64,000 bases of DNA from Achromobacter denitrificans NBRC 15125 (GCF_001571365.1 NZ_BCTQ01000005.1:1-64000), one strand, 5' to 3'; positions 17,821 through 26,836 are shown, counted from the first letter of the stretch. The notes: generated by a model from the letters alone, not told the origin. Numbers and translations are program-made.

Positions 17821-18348
17821 CTAGGCGGCCGCCAGCGCCGTGAAGCGGCCGGCATGGAACACCAGCGGCGTGGCCGCGATGCTGGCCACCCGCAACACGC
17901 GCCCGAACAGCAGCAGGTGATCGCCCGCCGGCCGTTGCTGGTCGTTGGCGCAGACCAGCGTGGCCACGGCGCCGGCGATGGCGGGCACGCCCTCGGGCAC
18001 CTCGTCCAAGGGCGCGCCCTCGAACTTGTCCGCCACTGACGCGCTGGCGAAGCGCAGCGCCAGCGCTTCCTGGCCGCTGGCCAGCACGCTGATGGTGAAA
18101 TGGCTGCAATCGCGGAAGGCCGCCAGGTTGGGCGAGCGCTCCACCAGGCTCCACAGCACCAGCGGCGGATCCAGCGACAGCGAAGCGAAGGAGTTGATGG
18201 TCAGTCCCACCTTGCGGCCGTCCGGGCAGCGCGTCGCCACGATGGCCACGCCGGTCGGGTAGCTGCCGAGCACGCCGCGCAGGACCTTGGGATGCAGATC
18301 GGTGCAGCCCCAGTCCAGCGGCTGCCCCGCGGTCTGCCCGGCCGTCAT
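17821..18348 (-). CDS. Flavin reductase of a two-component monooxygenase (StyB/HpaC type)
   Basis: A 175-residue protein of the flavin reductase domain family: SYPTGVAIVATRCPDG, then GLTINSFASLSLDPPLVLWSL and FTISVLASGQEALA, all signature segments. It supplies reduced FAD to a partner oxygenase using NAD(P)H. Its ATG overlaps the stop of the StyA-like gene by 4 bases, so the two proteins are translationally coupled, as expected for a two-component monooxygenase. It could also serve the downstream flavoprotein, but coupling to the oxygenase is the simplest reading. Confidence 0.85.
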   Translation of the reverse strand: MTAGQTAGQPLDWGCTDLHPKVLRGVLGSYPTGVAIVATRCPDGRKVGLTINSFASLSLDPPLVLWSLVERSPNLAAFRDCSHFTISVLASGQEALALRFASASVADKFEGAPLDEVPEGVPAIAGAVATLVCANDQQRPAGDHLLLFGRVLRVASIAATPLVFHAGRFTALAAA

Positions 18349-19586
18349 GCCGCCGCCCGCGCCGCCTTGGCGGCAATGAACGCCTCGCACGCCACCTCGT
18401 CGGCCCACCAGGGGAAGAAAGCCGGCGGATGGTTGAAGCCGTTGGCGATGGCGCTGGCCAGCGCCGGCGAGCCGTCCGCCGCCTGCAGCAGCTTGAGCAG
18501 GTGCGGGGCCGGCGGCATCAGCATGGAGTTGGTCCATTCGACGACCGCGCCGGCGTAGTCCCAGAACCGTTCGAAGGTGCGCTGCATCCAGTCCGCCGTG
18601 AAGGCCCGGTCGCCGTGTTCCAGAATGGCGCGCAGGTAGACGGCGCAGGCCTTGGTGGCGTTGTTCGAGCCCTGGCCGGTGATCGGATCGTTGGTGACCA
18701 CCGCGTCGCCCAGGCCGAACACCGGGCGGCCCGACGGCAGGGTCAGCACGGGCTTGCGCACGGTGGGCGCGAAGCTGCCGGCGAGGATGCCGTTGGCGTC
18801 GGTGAGTTCCACCGCGCCGCAGCGATCGGCCTCCCAGGGCAGGTAAGCGCGCAGGATGCGCAGGCTCTGCTCCAGGTGCTCCTGCGGCGACTTGATGTCG
18901 CGCCAGCAGTCCATCGGCCCGCCCGGCACGCCTTCGAACACCATGATCTCGCAAGGCCCGCTGAGGGTCAGCGCGGGAAACACGAAATACTCGCCCACGC
19001 CGGGAATCAGGTTGAAGGCCACCCGCGAGTATTCCGGCGCCGGACGCATGCCATGCACATAGGTGAGCGCCAGCGCCCGCTGCGGCCGGTCGAAGCGGGA
19101 CCGCAGCGCATCGCGCTCGAACAGCTTGACGACCTCGCCCTTGCCCGCGGCCAGCAGCACCAGGTCGTGCGAGGCGGCCAGCAGCTCCAGCTCGCCCACG
19201 CCGCCGTCCTGGATCAGCAGCCGGCCGCCCCGGGCCTCGAACAGTTCCATCCAGGCCGGCATCTTGATGCGCTGGTCCACCGCCTGCGCCGGCCGGTCCA
19301 GCCGCGCGGCCCAGTCGATCAGCTTGTGGCCGGGCCGCTCCGGATGCGGTATCGCCAGGCCGATGCCGTCGACGGTGGGACAGCCGGCCTCCCATTGGTT
19401 CAGGCCCAGGTCGCGTTCGATCTGCAGCGACGCATCGAACATGCACTGACTGGACATCACCTTGCCGTTGCGGATGGCTTCGGGCTCGCGGTTGGTGACC
19501 ACCGTCACCGCATAGCCCTTGTCCAGCAATCCCAGCGCCAAGGGCAGGCCCGCCTGCCCTCCTCCCACGATCGCGATTCGACGCAT
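18345..19586 (-). CDS. StyA-like FAD-dependent monooxygenase (styrene/indole monooxygenase family)
   Basis: A 413-residue flavoprotein with an N-terminal Rossmann motif (IAIVGGGQAGLPLALGLL). The second FAD motif is the StyA-type signature GLGDAVVTNDPITGQGSNNA. The central FDRPQRALALTYVHGM corresponds to the FEKPQRALCVG region of StyA. Such enzymes take reduced FAD from a separate reductase and epoxidise styrene, indole or related alkenes. The coupled reductase and an SDR 44 bases upstream fit epoxidation followed by dehydrogenation of a diol or alcohol. The true substrate is unknown. Indole-type clusters (iif/ind) also pair these three enzyme classes. Confidence 0.8.
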   Translation of the reverse strand: MRRIAIVGGGQAGLPLALGLLDKGYAVTVVTNREPEAIRNGKVMSSQCMFDASLQIERDLGLNQWEAGCPTVDGIGLAIPHPERPGHKLIDWAARLDRPAQAVDQRIKMPAWMELFEARGGRLLIQDGGVGELELLAASHDLVLLAAGKGEVVKLFERDALRSRFDRPQRALALTYVHGMRPAPEYSRVAFNLIPGVGEYFVFPALTLSGPCEIMVFEGVPGGPMDCWRDIKSPQEHLEQSLRILRAYLPWEADRCGAVELTDANGILAGSFAPTVRKPVLTLPSGRPVFGLGDAVVTNDPITGQGSNNATKACAVYLRAILEHGDRAFTADWMQRTFERFWDYAGAVVEWTNSMLMPPAPHLLKLLQAADGSPALASAIANGFNHPPAFFPWWADEVACEAFIAAKAARAAA

Positions 19587-19630
19587 GATTCTTCTCCTTG
19601 CAGTGTTGAGGGTTCCCGGGGCTGCGCGCC

Positions 19631-20419
19631 CTAGGCGGCCAGCCGCGGAATCGCCGGCCGGGCCTGTTCGGGGCCCATGGCGGAATAGCCGCCGTCGACC
19701 GCGTAGTCGGCGCCGGTGACGAAGCTGGCGTGGTCCGACAGCAGGAAGGCGACCACCTCGGCCACCTCGGCCGGGTCCCCTGCGCGGCCCAGCAGGTGGT
19801 AGTCGGCGGCCACTCGGTCGGTCTTGGCGCGGTCGCCCTGCGTCAGCTCGTCCATGACGCGCGACCAGGTCCAGCCCGGCGACACCGAATTGACGCGTAT
19901 GCCGTCGCCGGCGTAGTCCATCGCCAGGCTGCGCGTGACCTGCAGCAGCGCCGCCTTGGAAACCGGATAGAGCCAGCGCCCCGTCTGCGCGACGCGCGAC
20001 GAGATGCTGGTGAAGTTGACGATGGCCCCGCCGCCGGCGGCGGCCAGGTGAGGATGGACGGCGCGCGCCGCCATCACGGCGCTGACCACGTTGACGTCCA
20101 GGGCTCGCAGCCAATCGGCGCGGCCCGAAGCGGCGCCGTCGTCCAGATAGGTGGCGGCCAGGTTGACCAGGAAATCGATGCGGCCGAAGTGCGCCGCCGC
20201 GTCGGCCACGCCGCTGGCCAGCTGCGCGTCGTCCGCGATGTCCACCGGCCAGAATCGGGCGCCGGCCGGATCCTCCGCGGCCACGCGCTCGCCGCCGGCG
20301 GCATCGATATCGAACAGCGCCACGCGCACGCCCTTGCCGCGCAACGCCCGGACCACGCCCGCGCCGATCAGCGTGGCGCCCCCGGTCACGATGGCTACTT
20401 TGTTCTCCAGACCCTTCAT
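19631..20419 (-). CDS. Short-chain dehydrogenase/reductase
   Basis: A 262-residue classical SDR. The catalytic residues are the Ser in TSISSRVAQTGRWLY and the YPVSK motif about residue 152-156. NLAAT stands where NNAG is usual, and the glycine motif is the variant TGGATLIGAG rather than TGxxxGIG. It is the first gene of the monooxygenase operon and ends 44 bases before the StyA-like gene. It probably oxidises an alcohol or dihydrodiol made by the oxygenase. The C-terminal DGGYSAMGPEQ is typical of the family. Confidence 0.83.
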   Translation of the reverse strand: MKGLENKVAIVTGGATLIGAGVVRALRGKGVRVALFDIDAAGGERVAAEDPAGARFWPVDIADDAQLASGVADAAAHFGRIDFLVNLAATYLDDGAASGRADWLRALDVNVVSAVMAARAVHPHLAAAGGGAIVNFTSISSRVAQTGRWLYPVSKAALLQVTRSLAMDYAGDGIRVNSVSPGWTWSRVMDELTQGDRAKTDRVAADYHLLGRAGDPAEVAEVVAFLLSDHASFVTGADYAVDGGYSAMGPEQARPAIPRLAA

Positions 20420-20612
20420 CGCATCACCTCTCTCGCATGACTGAGTGAGGCGAATACTGGCGCCGCGCGCCGAGGCCGCGGTAGCCGGATCCGGCGGCCG
20501 CTATCCGAAGACTGCGCTTATTCGGGAAAAGCTTGATCGAGGTCGAACCGGCGTGGCCGAAAACTGCGGCGGCTGTCCGTTCCCTGCCGGCGCCGCGCGC
20601 GCCAGGCGCGCG

Positions 20613-21518
20613 TTATGGGCGCGCGGGGACCGACGCGCGCGCATGTTCCTTGATCAGGCGCACGAAGCGCTGCACCTGCCGGCTCGGGCGCTCGAAGCGC
20701 GACCGCACCAGGCTCAGCGAAAGCGGGATCGACTCCTGCAAGGGCCGCGTCACCACGCCGGGCCAGCCCTGCTCGCCGACCGAGAACTGGTCGACGATGG
20801 CCACGCCCGCCCCCACCCGCACCAGCGCGCAGGCCAGTTCCGCGCGCACGATGTCCACCGCCGAATTCCAGCTGACGTTGGCGCGCTGGAAGGCCGCCGC
20901 CACGAGCTGCCCGAACGGGATATTGCGGCTGTAGAGAATCAGCCGGTGCCGGGCCAGTTCGGCCAGGCTCACCGCCGGCCGCGATGCCAGGGGATGCCCT
21001 AGCGGCAGGATGCAGACCATCTCGCCCGTGGCCAGCGGCTCCACCACCAGGTTGGGGTGGTCTATCGGCAGCACCGACACGGCCAGTTCCGCCTTGCGCC
21101 CCAGCAGTTCGTGCGCCATGTCGGCCAGCAGCGTGGTGTGGTACTTGAGCCTGACGTTGGGGTACAGCTCCAGGTACTGCGCGATGACGGGCGGCACGAA
21201 ATTCAGCGCCAGGCTGGGGCTGGAACAGAGGGTCAACGCGCCCGCCGGCCGCTCGGCCAGGTCGCGGGCCAGTTCGTCGATGCGCAAGGCTTCCTCGAAC
21301 AGCGGCCCCACTTCCTGGAATAGGCGCTGTGCCTCCGGGGTGGGCGTGAGCTTGCCCTTGTCGCGCTCGAACAGCTGCAGGCCCAGGCTCTGCTCGGTGT
21401 GGGCGATGAGGCGGCTGATGGCCGGCTGCGACACGAACAGCAGCCGGGCCGCGCCGTTCATGGAACCGGTCAGCATCACCGCCCGGAACACTTCCATCTG
21501 CCTGAGCTTGAAACGCAT
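20613..21518 (-). CDS. LysR family transcriptional regulator
   Basis: A 301-residue LysR protein with an N-terminal helix-turn-helix (VMLTGSMNGAARLLFVSQPAI, residues ~14-35). The inducer-binding domain begins GALTLCSSPSLALNFVPP. NocR/OccR-like and HIBADH-linked LysR proteins have this type of start (MRFKLRQMEVFRAVM). It is divergent from the hydroxyisobutyrate dehydrogenase-like gene, 125 bases away, the likely main target. It also lies 193 bases beyond the start of the SDR operon on the same strand, so control of that operon is possible as well. Confidence 0.87.
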   Translation of the reverse strand: MRFKLRQMEVFRAVMLTGSMNGAARLLFVSQPAISRLIAHTEQSLGLQLFERDKGKLTPTPEAQRLFQEVGPLFEEALRIDELARDLAERPAGALTLCSSPSLALNFVPPVIAQYLELYPNVRLKYHTTLLADMAHELLGRKAELAVSVLPIDHPNLVVEPLATGEMVCILPLGHPLASRPAVSLAELARHRLILYSRNIPFGQLVAAAFQRANVSWNSAVDIVRAELACALVRVGAGVAIVDQFSVGEQGWPGVVTRPLQESIPLSLSLVRSRFERPSRQVQRFVRLIKEHARASVPARP

Positions 21519-21528
21519 GGCTGATCCG

Positions 21529-21543
21529 ATAATCGTTTGTTAT
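21529..21543. promoter_or_regulatory. LysR-type T-N11-A box
   Basis: ATAA (21529-21532) and TTAT (21540-21543) flank TCGTTTG, giving the T-N11-A dyad of LysR-type sites, 11 bases upstream of the lysR ATG in the divergent promoter region. A short match that could be fortuitous. Confidence 0.4.
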
Positions 21544-21643
21544 ATCCCCTGGCCAACTTAGCATAACTGCGAAATCCAGGCATTCATTAGCATTCCAGAC
21601 GGCCCCTGGCGCGATTTCCAGGGAGATTCGATAAAGGGAATGC

Positions 21644-22552
21644 ATGACTCTGAACATAGGATTCGTCGGCCTGGGCATGATGGGCCTGCCGATGGTGGAA
21701 AACCTTGCCGGCGGCGAGGAGCGCTACGACATCCTGGCCTACGACCGCGACCCCGCGCGCCTGGAGCGCCTGGCCGGGCACCCGGCCTGGAACCGCAATC
21801 TCCGGCCGGCGGCCGGCCTGGCCGCGATGGCCGATCGCGACATCGTCATCACCATGCTGCCCGACAGCGCCATCACCAACGCCGTGATCGAAGGCGAACA
21901 CGGGCTGGCCGGCATCATGCGCGCGGGCTCCGTGCTGCTGGACATGGGCTCGTCCAACCCCGCCGAAACGCGGCGGCTGGCGCCCCGGCTGCGCGAGGCC
22001 GGGTTGACGCTGATCGACGCGCCGGTGTCGGGCGCGGTGGCCAAGGCCGCCGCCGGAACGCTGGCCATCATGGTCGGCGCCGGCGCCGACGAGCTGGAGC
22101 GCGTGCGCCCGGTGCTCTCTCGCATGGGCGCCTCGCTCATCCATACCGGCGCCGCGGGTTCGGCGCACGCCATGAAGGCGCTGAACAACTATGTCTACGC
22201 GGCCGGCCTGCTGGCGGCCAGCGAAGCGCTGCTGATCGCCCGGCGCATGGACCTGGACCTGGACGTCTTCACCGACGTGCTCAACGCCTCCAGCGGCCGC
22301 AACGTCGCGACCGAGACCAAGCTGCGCCAGTTCATCGTGCCCGGCACCTACAACGGCGGCTTCGCGCTGGCGCTGATGGCCAAGGACCTGCGCACCGCCG
22401 ATGCGCTGCAGGCGCTGGCCGGCGTGCCGGCTTCGCAGCTGTCGCTGTGCACGGCGCTGTGGCAGCGCGCCCGCGAGGCGCTGCCCGCCGGCGCCGACAA
22501 CACCGAGATCCACCGCTACCTGGAAAACCTGAGCGCGCCCGCGCCGGACTGA
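21644..22552 (+). CDS. NAD(P)-dependent beta-hydroxyacid dehydrogenase (3-hydroxyisobutyrate dehydrogenase family)
   Basis: A 302-residue protein of the 6-phosphogluconate/hydroxyisobutyrate dehydrogenase family. The N-terminal dinucleotide motif is IGFVGLGMMGLPMVENL. The substrate-binding motif is DAPVSGAVAKAAAGTLAIMVG (residues ~125-145), and the catalytic Lys lies in AMKALNNYVYA near residue 182. Substrates in the family include 3-hydroxyisobutyrate, tartronate semialdehyde and 2-hydroxymethylglutarate, and the choice cannot be made here. First gene of a three-gene run with the Bug receptor and AA_synth protein, behind AAAGGG. Confidence 0.85.
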   Translation: MTLNIGFVGLGMMGLPMVENLAGGEERYDILAYDRDPARLERLAGHPAWNRNLRPAAGLAAMADRDIVITMLPDSAITNAVIEGEHGLAGIMRAGSVLLDMGSSNPAETRRLAPRLREAGLTLIDAPVSGAVAKAAAGTLAIMVGAGADELERVRPVLSRMGASLIHTGAAGSAHAMKALNNYVYAAGLLAASEALLIARRMDLDLDVFTDVLNASSGRNVATETKLRQFIVPGTYNGGFALALMAKDLRTADALQALAGVPASQLSLCTALWQRAREALPAGADNTEIHRYLENLSAPAPD

Positions 22553-22599
22553 AGCGGCCCGCGCGCCCGCCCCATAACGACACCAAACAGGAGACAGAC

Positions 22600-23574
22600 A
22601 TGAACCGACCCGCCGCCACGCTCAGACTGGCGCTCGGCCTGGGCGCGGCCCTGCTGGCCGCCGCCGGCGCCCGAGCCGCGCCTTATCCCGACCACCCCAT
22701 CCGCATGGTCGTGCCCTTCCCGCCGGGCAGCATCACCGACGTGGTGGCGCGCAGCCTGGGCAAGGCCATGAGCGCGGACCTGGGTCAGCCCGTGGTGGTG
22801 GAAAACAAGCCGGGCGCCAACGGCATCATCGGCACCCACGACGTGGCCAAGTCCAAGCCCGACGGCTACACGCTGGTGGTGGTGGGCGTGTCCACCGCCG
22901 CCAGCGGCGTGAGCCTGTTCAAGGATCTGCCCTACGACCCCGCCACCGATCTCGCGCCCATCGGCGCCGTGGCCGAGACCCCCTACCTGCTGGTGGGGTC
23001 GCCTCGCATGCCCGGCACCAAGGTGTCGGATCTGTACGCCTATGGCGCCGCGAATCCCGGCAAGCTGACCTACGCGTACGGATCGGGCAGCGCCCAGGTG
23101 TTCGGCGCCAAGCTGGCGGCGATGGGCAAGATCAACGTCACGCCGGTGCCGTATCGCGGCGGCCCCCAGGCGCTGACCGACGTGATCGGCGGCACGGTGG
23201 ACCTCACCTTCACCGACCTGGCCAACGGCCTGCAGCAGGCGCGCGCGGGCAAGGTCAAGACCTACGGCGTCAGCACGCCCGAGCGCTTCGCGCTGGCCCC
23301 GGACATTCCCACGCTCAACGAGAGCGGCGCACCCGGCTTCGACCTGACGGTGTGGTTCGGCCTGATGGGCCCGGCGGGCCTGCCGGCCCCCGTGCTCGAC
23401 CGCCTGTCGACATCGCTGAACCGGGCCCTGGCCGACGACGAGCTCAAGCAGACCTATGCCCGCCAGGGCCTGAGCGTCAAGACGCAGACCCCGGCCGAGT
23501 TCGGCGGTTTCGTCCGAACCGAAATCGACAAGTGGGCCGCCATCGTCAAGGAAGCCGGCATCGCGCCGCAATGA
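22600..23574 (+). CDS. Bug family periplasmic solute-binding receptor (TctC-like)
   Basis: A 324-residue receptor. A Sec signal (LALGLGAALLAAAGARA) is followed by the Bug hallmark YPDHPIRMVVPFPPGSITD, then VENKPGANGIIGTHDVAKSKPDGYTL. Bug proteins bind carboxylates or amides for tripartite tricarboxylate transport. The membrane partners TctA/TctB are not encoded next to it, which is common for the many orphan Bug genes of Bordetella-like species. It is preceded by CAGGAG and lies 47 bases after the dehydrogenase gene, so the bound solute may be that enzyme's substrate or a precursor. Confidence 0.88.
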   Translation: MNRPAATLRLALGLGAALLAAAGARAAPYPDHPIRMVVPFPPGSITDVVARSLGKAMSADLGQPVVVENKPGANGIIGTHDVAKSKPDGYTLVVVGVSTAASGVSLFKDLPYDPATDLAPIGAVAETPYLLVGSPRMPGTKVSDLYAYGAANPGKLTYAYGSGSAQVFGAKLAAMGKINVTPVPYRGGPQALTDVIGGTVDLTFTDLANGLQQARAGKVKTYGVSTPERFALAPDIPTLNESGAPGFDLTVWFGLMGPAGLPAPVLDRLSTSLNRALADDELKQTYARQGLSVKTQTPAEFGGFVRTEIDKWAAIVKEAGIAPQ

Positions 23575-23611
23575 TCCCCCTCTTTCCCTCATTCTTCCAG
23601 GAATCCGCCTT

Positions 23612-24193
23612 ATGTCGCTGATCGATATCCGCAAGCGCTGCCTCATCGTCGAAACCACCTTCCATGAAAACGGCCCGCCGCCGGCCCGCCCGCTCAAGCT
23701 GGCCGCCGCCTGCGCCGTCATCCGCAATCCCTACGCGGGCCGCTACGAGCCGGACCTCATGCCCTTCATGGCCGAACTGCGCGGCCTGGGCACCCTGCTG
23801 GCGACCGAGCTGGTCGAGACCCTGGGCGGCAAGGAGAACGTCGAGGTCTACAGCAAGGCCGCCATCGTGGGACTGGACGGCGAAATGGAACACGGCGCGG
23901 TCTGGCACGAAGCGGGCGGCTGGGCCATGCGCAGCGTGCTGGGCGAGCCCAAGGCCATGGTCCCGGCCGTGAAGGCCGTGGCGGTGGCCGGCTACCGCAT
24001 GATGGTGCCGGTGCACTATATCCATGCCTCTTACGTACGCAGCCACTTCAACAGCATCGAGATCGGCATCCAGGACGCGCCGCGCGCCAACGAAATCCTG
24101 TTCGCCCTGGTGATGGGCACGGGCGGCCGGGTGCACTCGCGGCTGGGCGGGCTGACCAAGGAAGCGGTGGCCGTGCACGACGGCCAGCGCTGA
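23612..24193 (+). CDS. 'Amino acid synthesis' family protein (AA_synth/DUF1185)
   Basis: A 193-residue protein matching the AA_synth family in whole length: IRKRCLIVETTFHENG at the start, NPYAGRYEPDLMPFM, and AIVGLDGEMEHGAVWHEAGGW. The family's biochemical role is unproven despite its name. Members sit beside Bug receptors, amidases and urea-type transporters in Burkholderiales. It ends the dehydrogenase-Bug run, 37 bases after the receptor gene. It converges with the GntR gene, so it borders the amide/ureide cluster and may belong functionally to it. Confidence 0.75.
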   Translation: MSLIDIRKRCLIVETTFHENGPPPARPLKLAAACAVIRNPYAGRYEPDLMPFMAELRGLGTLLATELVETLGGKENVEVYSKAAIVGLDGEMEHGAVWHEAGGWAMRSVLGEPKAMVPAVKAVAVAGYRMMVPVHYIHASYVRSHFNSIEIGIQDAPRANEILFALVMGTGGRVHSRLGGLTKEAVAVHDGQR

Positions 24194-24234
24194 AGGCCGG
24201 GGCCGCGCGAGGCTCCTGCTGGCGGGAACAGGCG

Positions 24235-24924
24235 CTAGGCGCCGGGAATGGTCAGCGACAGCCCCGCCCGGTCGGCCACGTTGCAGATGTGCGCGCGCAT
24301 CGCGCGGCGCGCGGCCTCGGGCGAACCGGTGGCCAGCGCCTCGATGATCTCGGCGTGCTCGCGTATCGGTTCGCGCACGCGGGCGGGATCGGCGAACGCC
24401 ACCTGGCGGCTGCCGTCGACCACGTCGCCGATGCTCTCGGCCAGGTCCAGCAGCATGGGGCTGCCGGCGATCTCGAACAGGCAGGCGTGGAAGGCATGGT
24501 CGCCTTCGGACATGGTGACCAGGTCGCCGGCGTCGGCCGCCTGCTCCATCTGCGTGATGGTGGCGTGCAGACGGCTCAAGCCCGCCTGCGTGACGACGCT
24601 GGCGGCCAGCCCCGCCGCCAGTTCTTCGAGCTGGTTGCGCACCAGGTACACGTCGCGCAAGGCGTAGCGCCCCTGGAAGCGCCAGCGGCCGTAGGCGCTG
24701 CCCAGCCCTTTCTCGCCGGGCCTGGCGATGAACACCCCGCGGCCGGCTTCGCTGCGCAGCATGCCCAGGCCTTCCAGCATGGTGATGGCCTCGCGCAGCG
24801 ACGCGCGGCTGACGCCGAGCGACTCGGCCAGCTGGCGCTGCCCCGGCAGCTTGCCCGCCGCCGCCCATTCGCTCGAACGGATGCGGGCCTGCAATTGCTG
24901 GGCGATGTGTTCGACGGTATTCAT
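24235..24924 (-). CDS. GntR family transcriptional regulator, FadR subfamily
   Basis: A 229-residue regulator: an N-terminal winged helix (GKLPGQRQLAESLGVSRASLRE, residues ~25-46) and an all-helical FCD sensor domain. In the latter, the metal-binding His residues are seen around HAFHACLFEIAG and REHAEIIEAL. GAGGAATT precedes the ATG at 24924, preferred over the long in-frame extension to 25011, which would run into the operator. Divergent from the amidase-transporter operon. The operator-like sequence at 25011-25025 recurs before the transporter genes, making this protein the likely local repressor. Confidence 0.87.
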   Translation of the reverse strand: MNTVEHIAQQLQARIRSSEWAAAGKLPGQRQLAESLGVSRASLREAITMLEGLGMLRSEAGRGVFIARPGEKGLGSAYGRWRFQGRYALRDVYLVRNQLEELAAGLAASVVTQAGLSRLHATITQMEQAADAGDLVTMSEGDHAFHACLFEIAGSPMLLDLAESIGDVVDGSRQVAFADPARVREPIREHAEIIEALATGSPEAARRAMRAHICNVADRAGLSLTIPGA

Positions 24925-25010
24925 CGTGGAATTCCTCGGCGCGCGGGCGCGCTGGGCGCGCCCCCGGGGGTCGTTGACAGCCAAATCCTGCCTGGGCATT
25001 ATGACACCCA

Positions 25011-25025
25011 ACTGGTCTGACCGGT
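25011..25025. promoter_or_regulatory. GntR operator-like site, copy 1
   Basis: ACTGGT-CTG-ACCGGT, a dyad with one mismatch of the FadR-type TGGTnnnACC form, lies between the GntR gene and the divergent amidase gene. A matching site occurs at 26722-26736. Confidence 0.65.
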
Positions 25026-25102
25026 AAGGATAAAACCGGGCCGGACAACGCCCCCGGCGCGCCGCCGGGGCCCCGCCCCCCCTCTACAGCGAAACGCCGC
25101 CC

Positions 25103-26680
25103 ATGACCGACCTCCACGATAGATTCGCCCGCGCCGTCGACGCCCAGGCCCGGCTCGCCGGCTACCCCTACGGCGAACGGCGCCAGGCCTGGCTGGACCG
25201 GCTGCGCGTCAACCTCCCCGAACTCGAAACCCTGGACGCGCTGGCGCCGGAAGCGGAGCTGGGCTACCTGGCGCCGCCCCCGCCCCCCTCCGCGTCCGCC
25301 CACCCGCTGCCCGCGGCCCAGGCCGGCCGGGGCATCGCGGTTTCGCGCCACGTGCCCGGCATCGCCGCCATCGCGCGCGAATGCCGCGACGCGCCCGAGC
25401 ACGCGGCCGACGCCGCCAAGGCCGCGCTGGCCGCCGCGCGCCAGCAGGCCGACCTGAACGCCTTCATCACCCTGTCCGACACGCCGGCGCTGGACGGCGC
25501 CGCCGCCGCCGCGGCCCGCAAGCTGCGCGAAGGCGCGGCCATGCCGCTGATGGGCGTGCCCATCGCCGTCAAGGACTTGATGCAGGTGGCCGGTTTCCCC
25601 CAGACCAACGGCAGCGGCGGCCTGAAACCGCCGCCCGCCCTGCGCGACGCGCTGGCGGTGGCGCGCCTGCGCGAGGCCGGCGCCCTGGTGGTCGGCACCA
25701 CCAACCTGCACGAACTCGCCTACGGCATTACCAGCGAAAACCCGCACTACGGATGGGTGGGCAATCCTCGCGCGGCGGGCTACACCGCGGGCGGCTCCAG
25801 CGGCGGCTCGGCCGCCGCCGTGGCCGCCGGCATCGTCCGCGTGGCCGTCGGCACCGACACGGCCGGCTCCATCCGCATCCCCGCCTCCTGCTGCGGCGTG
25901 GTGGGCTTCAAGCCCACCTTCGACGCCGTGCCGCGCGACGGCGCGCAGGCGCTGGGCGCCAGCCTGGACCACCTCGGCCCGATCGCCGCCAGCGTGGCGG
26001 ACGCCGCGCTGGCCTTTTCCATCATGGCGGGCCAGGCCGAACGCACCGTCAGCGTGGGCGCCTTGCGCGGACTGCGCGTGGGCGTGCCGCGCAATTACTT
26101 CTACGCGCCGCTGGCCGACGACGTGGCGCAGGCGGTCGATCGCGCGCTGGCCTTGATGCAGGCGGACGGGGCCGTGCTGGTCCCGCTGGACCTGCCCGGC
26201 GTCGAGCACAGCGCCGCGCTGCAGTTCACTACCCTGTGCAGCGAAGCCACCGACATCCACTGGCGCCGGCTCATCGACCAACCCGAGACCCTGGGCGCCG
26301 ACGTGCGGGTGCGGCTGGAGGTCGGGCAGTTCCTCCCGGCCACCTGGTACACGCGGGCGCAGCGCGGCCGCGCCGCGCTGGCGCGCCTGTTCGACCAGGC
26401 GATGCAGGCGGTGGACGTGCTGGTCACGCCCACGCTGCGCATCGAGCCGCCGCGCTCGGGCGCCGGCGCGGTCGTCATCGGCGGCCAGGAAGTGCCGCTG
26501 CACACGGCCGTCACCGGGCTGACCATGCCCTTCAACCTGACCGGCATGCCCGCCCTGACGCTGCCTTGCGGCGCCGGCCGCAACGGCCTGCCGATAGGCC
26601 TGCAGATCGCCGGCGCGCGCGGCGCCGACTGGCGCGTGCTGAACGCGGCGGCGCGGGTGGAAGCGCTGCTCGCTCCCTGA
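25103..26680 (+). CDS. Amidase-signature hydrolase with N-terminal AtzG-like extension
   Basis: A 525-residue amidase-signature enzyme. The Ser-cisSer-Lys triad is visible as K157 (PIAVKDLMQ), S232 ([11 protein letters not shown]) and S256 ([10 protein letters not shown]). The first ~60 residues are an extra helical segment ending [10 protein letters not shown] that resembles the small AtzG/DUF4089 subunit normally separate from AtzE-type amidases. Length and motifs fit an AtzE/AtzF-like or GatA-like hydrolase of a carboxamide or biuret-like compound. First gene after the divergent GntR regulator and followed by a Liv-type transporter, so it probably acts on the imported solute. The ribosome-binding site is weak. 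Confidence 0.83.
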   Translation: MTDLHDRFARAVDAQARLAGYPYGERRQAWLDRLRVNLPELETLDALAPEAELGYLAPPPPPSASAHPLPAAQAGRGIAVSRHVPGIAAIARECRDAPEHAADAAKAALAAARQQADLNAFITLSDTPALDGAAAAAARKLREGAAMPLMGVPIAVKDLMQVAGFPQTNGSGGLKPPPALRDALAVARLREAGALVVGTTNLHELAYGITSENPHYGWVGNPRAAGYTAGGSSGGSAAAVAAGIVRVAVGTDTAGSIRIPASCCGVVGFKPTFDAVPRDGAQALGASLDHLGPIAASVADAALAFSIMAGQAERTVSVGALRGLRVGVPRNYFYAPLADDVAQAVDRALALMQADGAVLVPLDLPGVEHSAALQFTTLCSEATDIHWRRLIDQPETLGADVRVRLEVGQFLPATWYTRAQRGRAALARLFDQAMQAVDVLVTPTLRIEPPRSGAGAVVIGGQEVPLHTAVTGLTMPFNLTGMPALTLPCGAGRNGLPIGLQIAGARGADWRVLNAAARVEALLAP

Positions 26681-26721
26681 GGCCCGGGCGGCGGCATCGC
26701 CTCCCATGCTGGTAAACACTA

Positions 26722-26736
26722 ACTGGTAAGACCGGT
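26722..26736. promoter_or_regulatory. GntR operator-like site, copy 2
   Basis: ACTGGT-AAG-ACCGGT lies 101 bases before the receptor gene. Both half-sites are identical to the copy at 25011-25025, differing only in the 3-base spacer. A further CTGGTAA at 26709-26715 precedes it. This suggests a second GntR-controlled promoter for the transporter genes. Confidence 0.65.
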
Positions 26737-26836
26737 ACTACAGGATTAAAAAACAAACGACGTTCCCCGACCGCCGACTCCGTTCGCCCTCGCGGACGAC
26801 GGCATCGCCGCAGCTCCTTTCCAAAAGGAAACAACG

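Noticed and set aside
23546..26719. A 1057-codon minus-strand open frame across the AA_synth, GntR and amidase genes
   Set aside because: Low-complexity shadow of real genes with conserved motifs. It would run antisense through the intact amidase triad.
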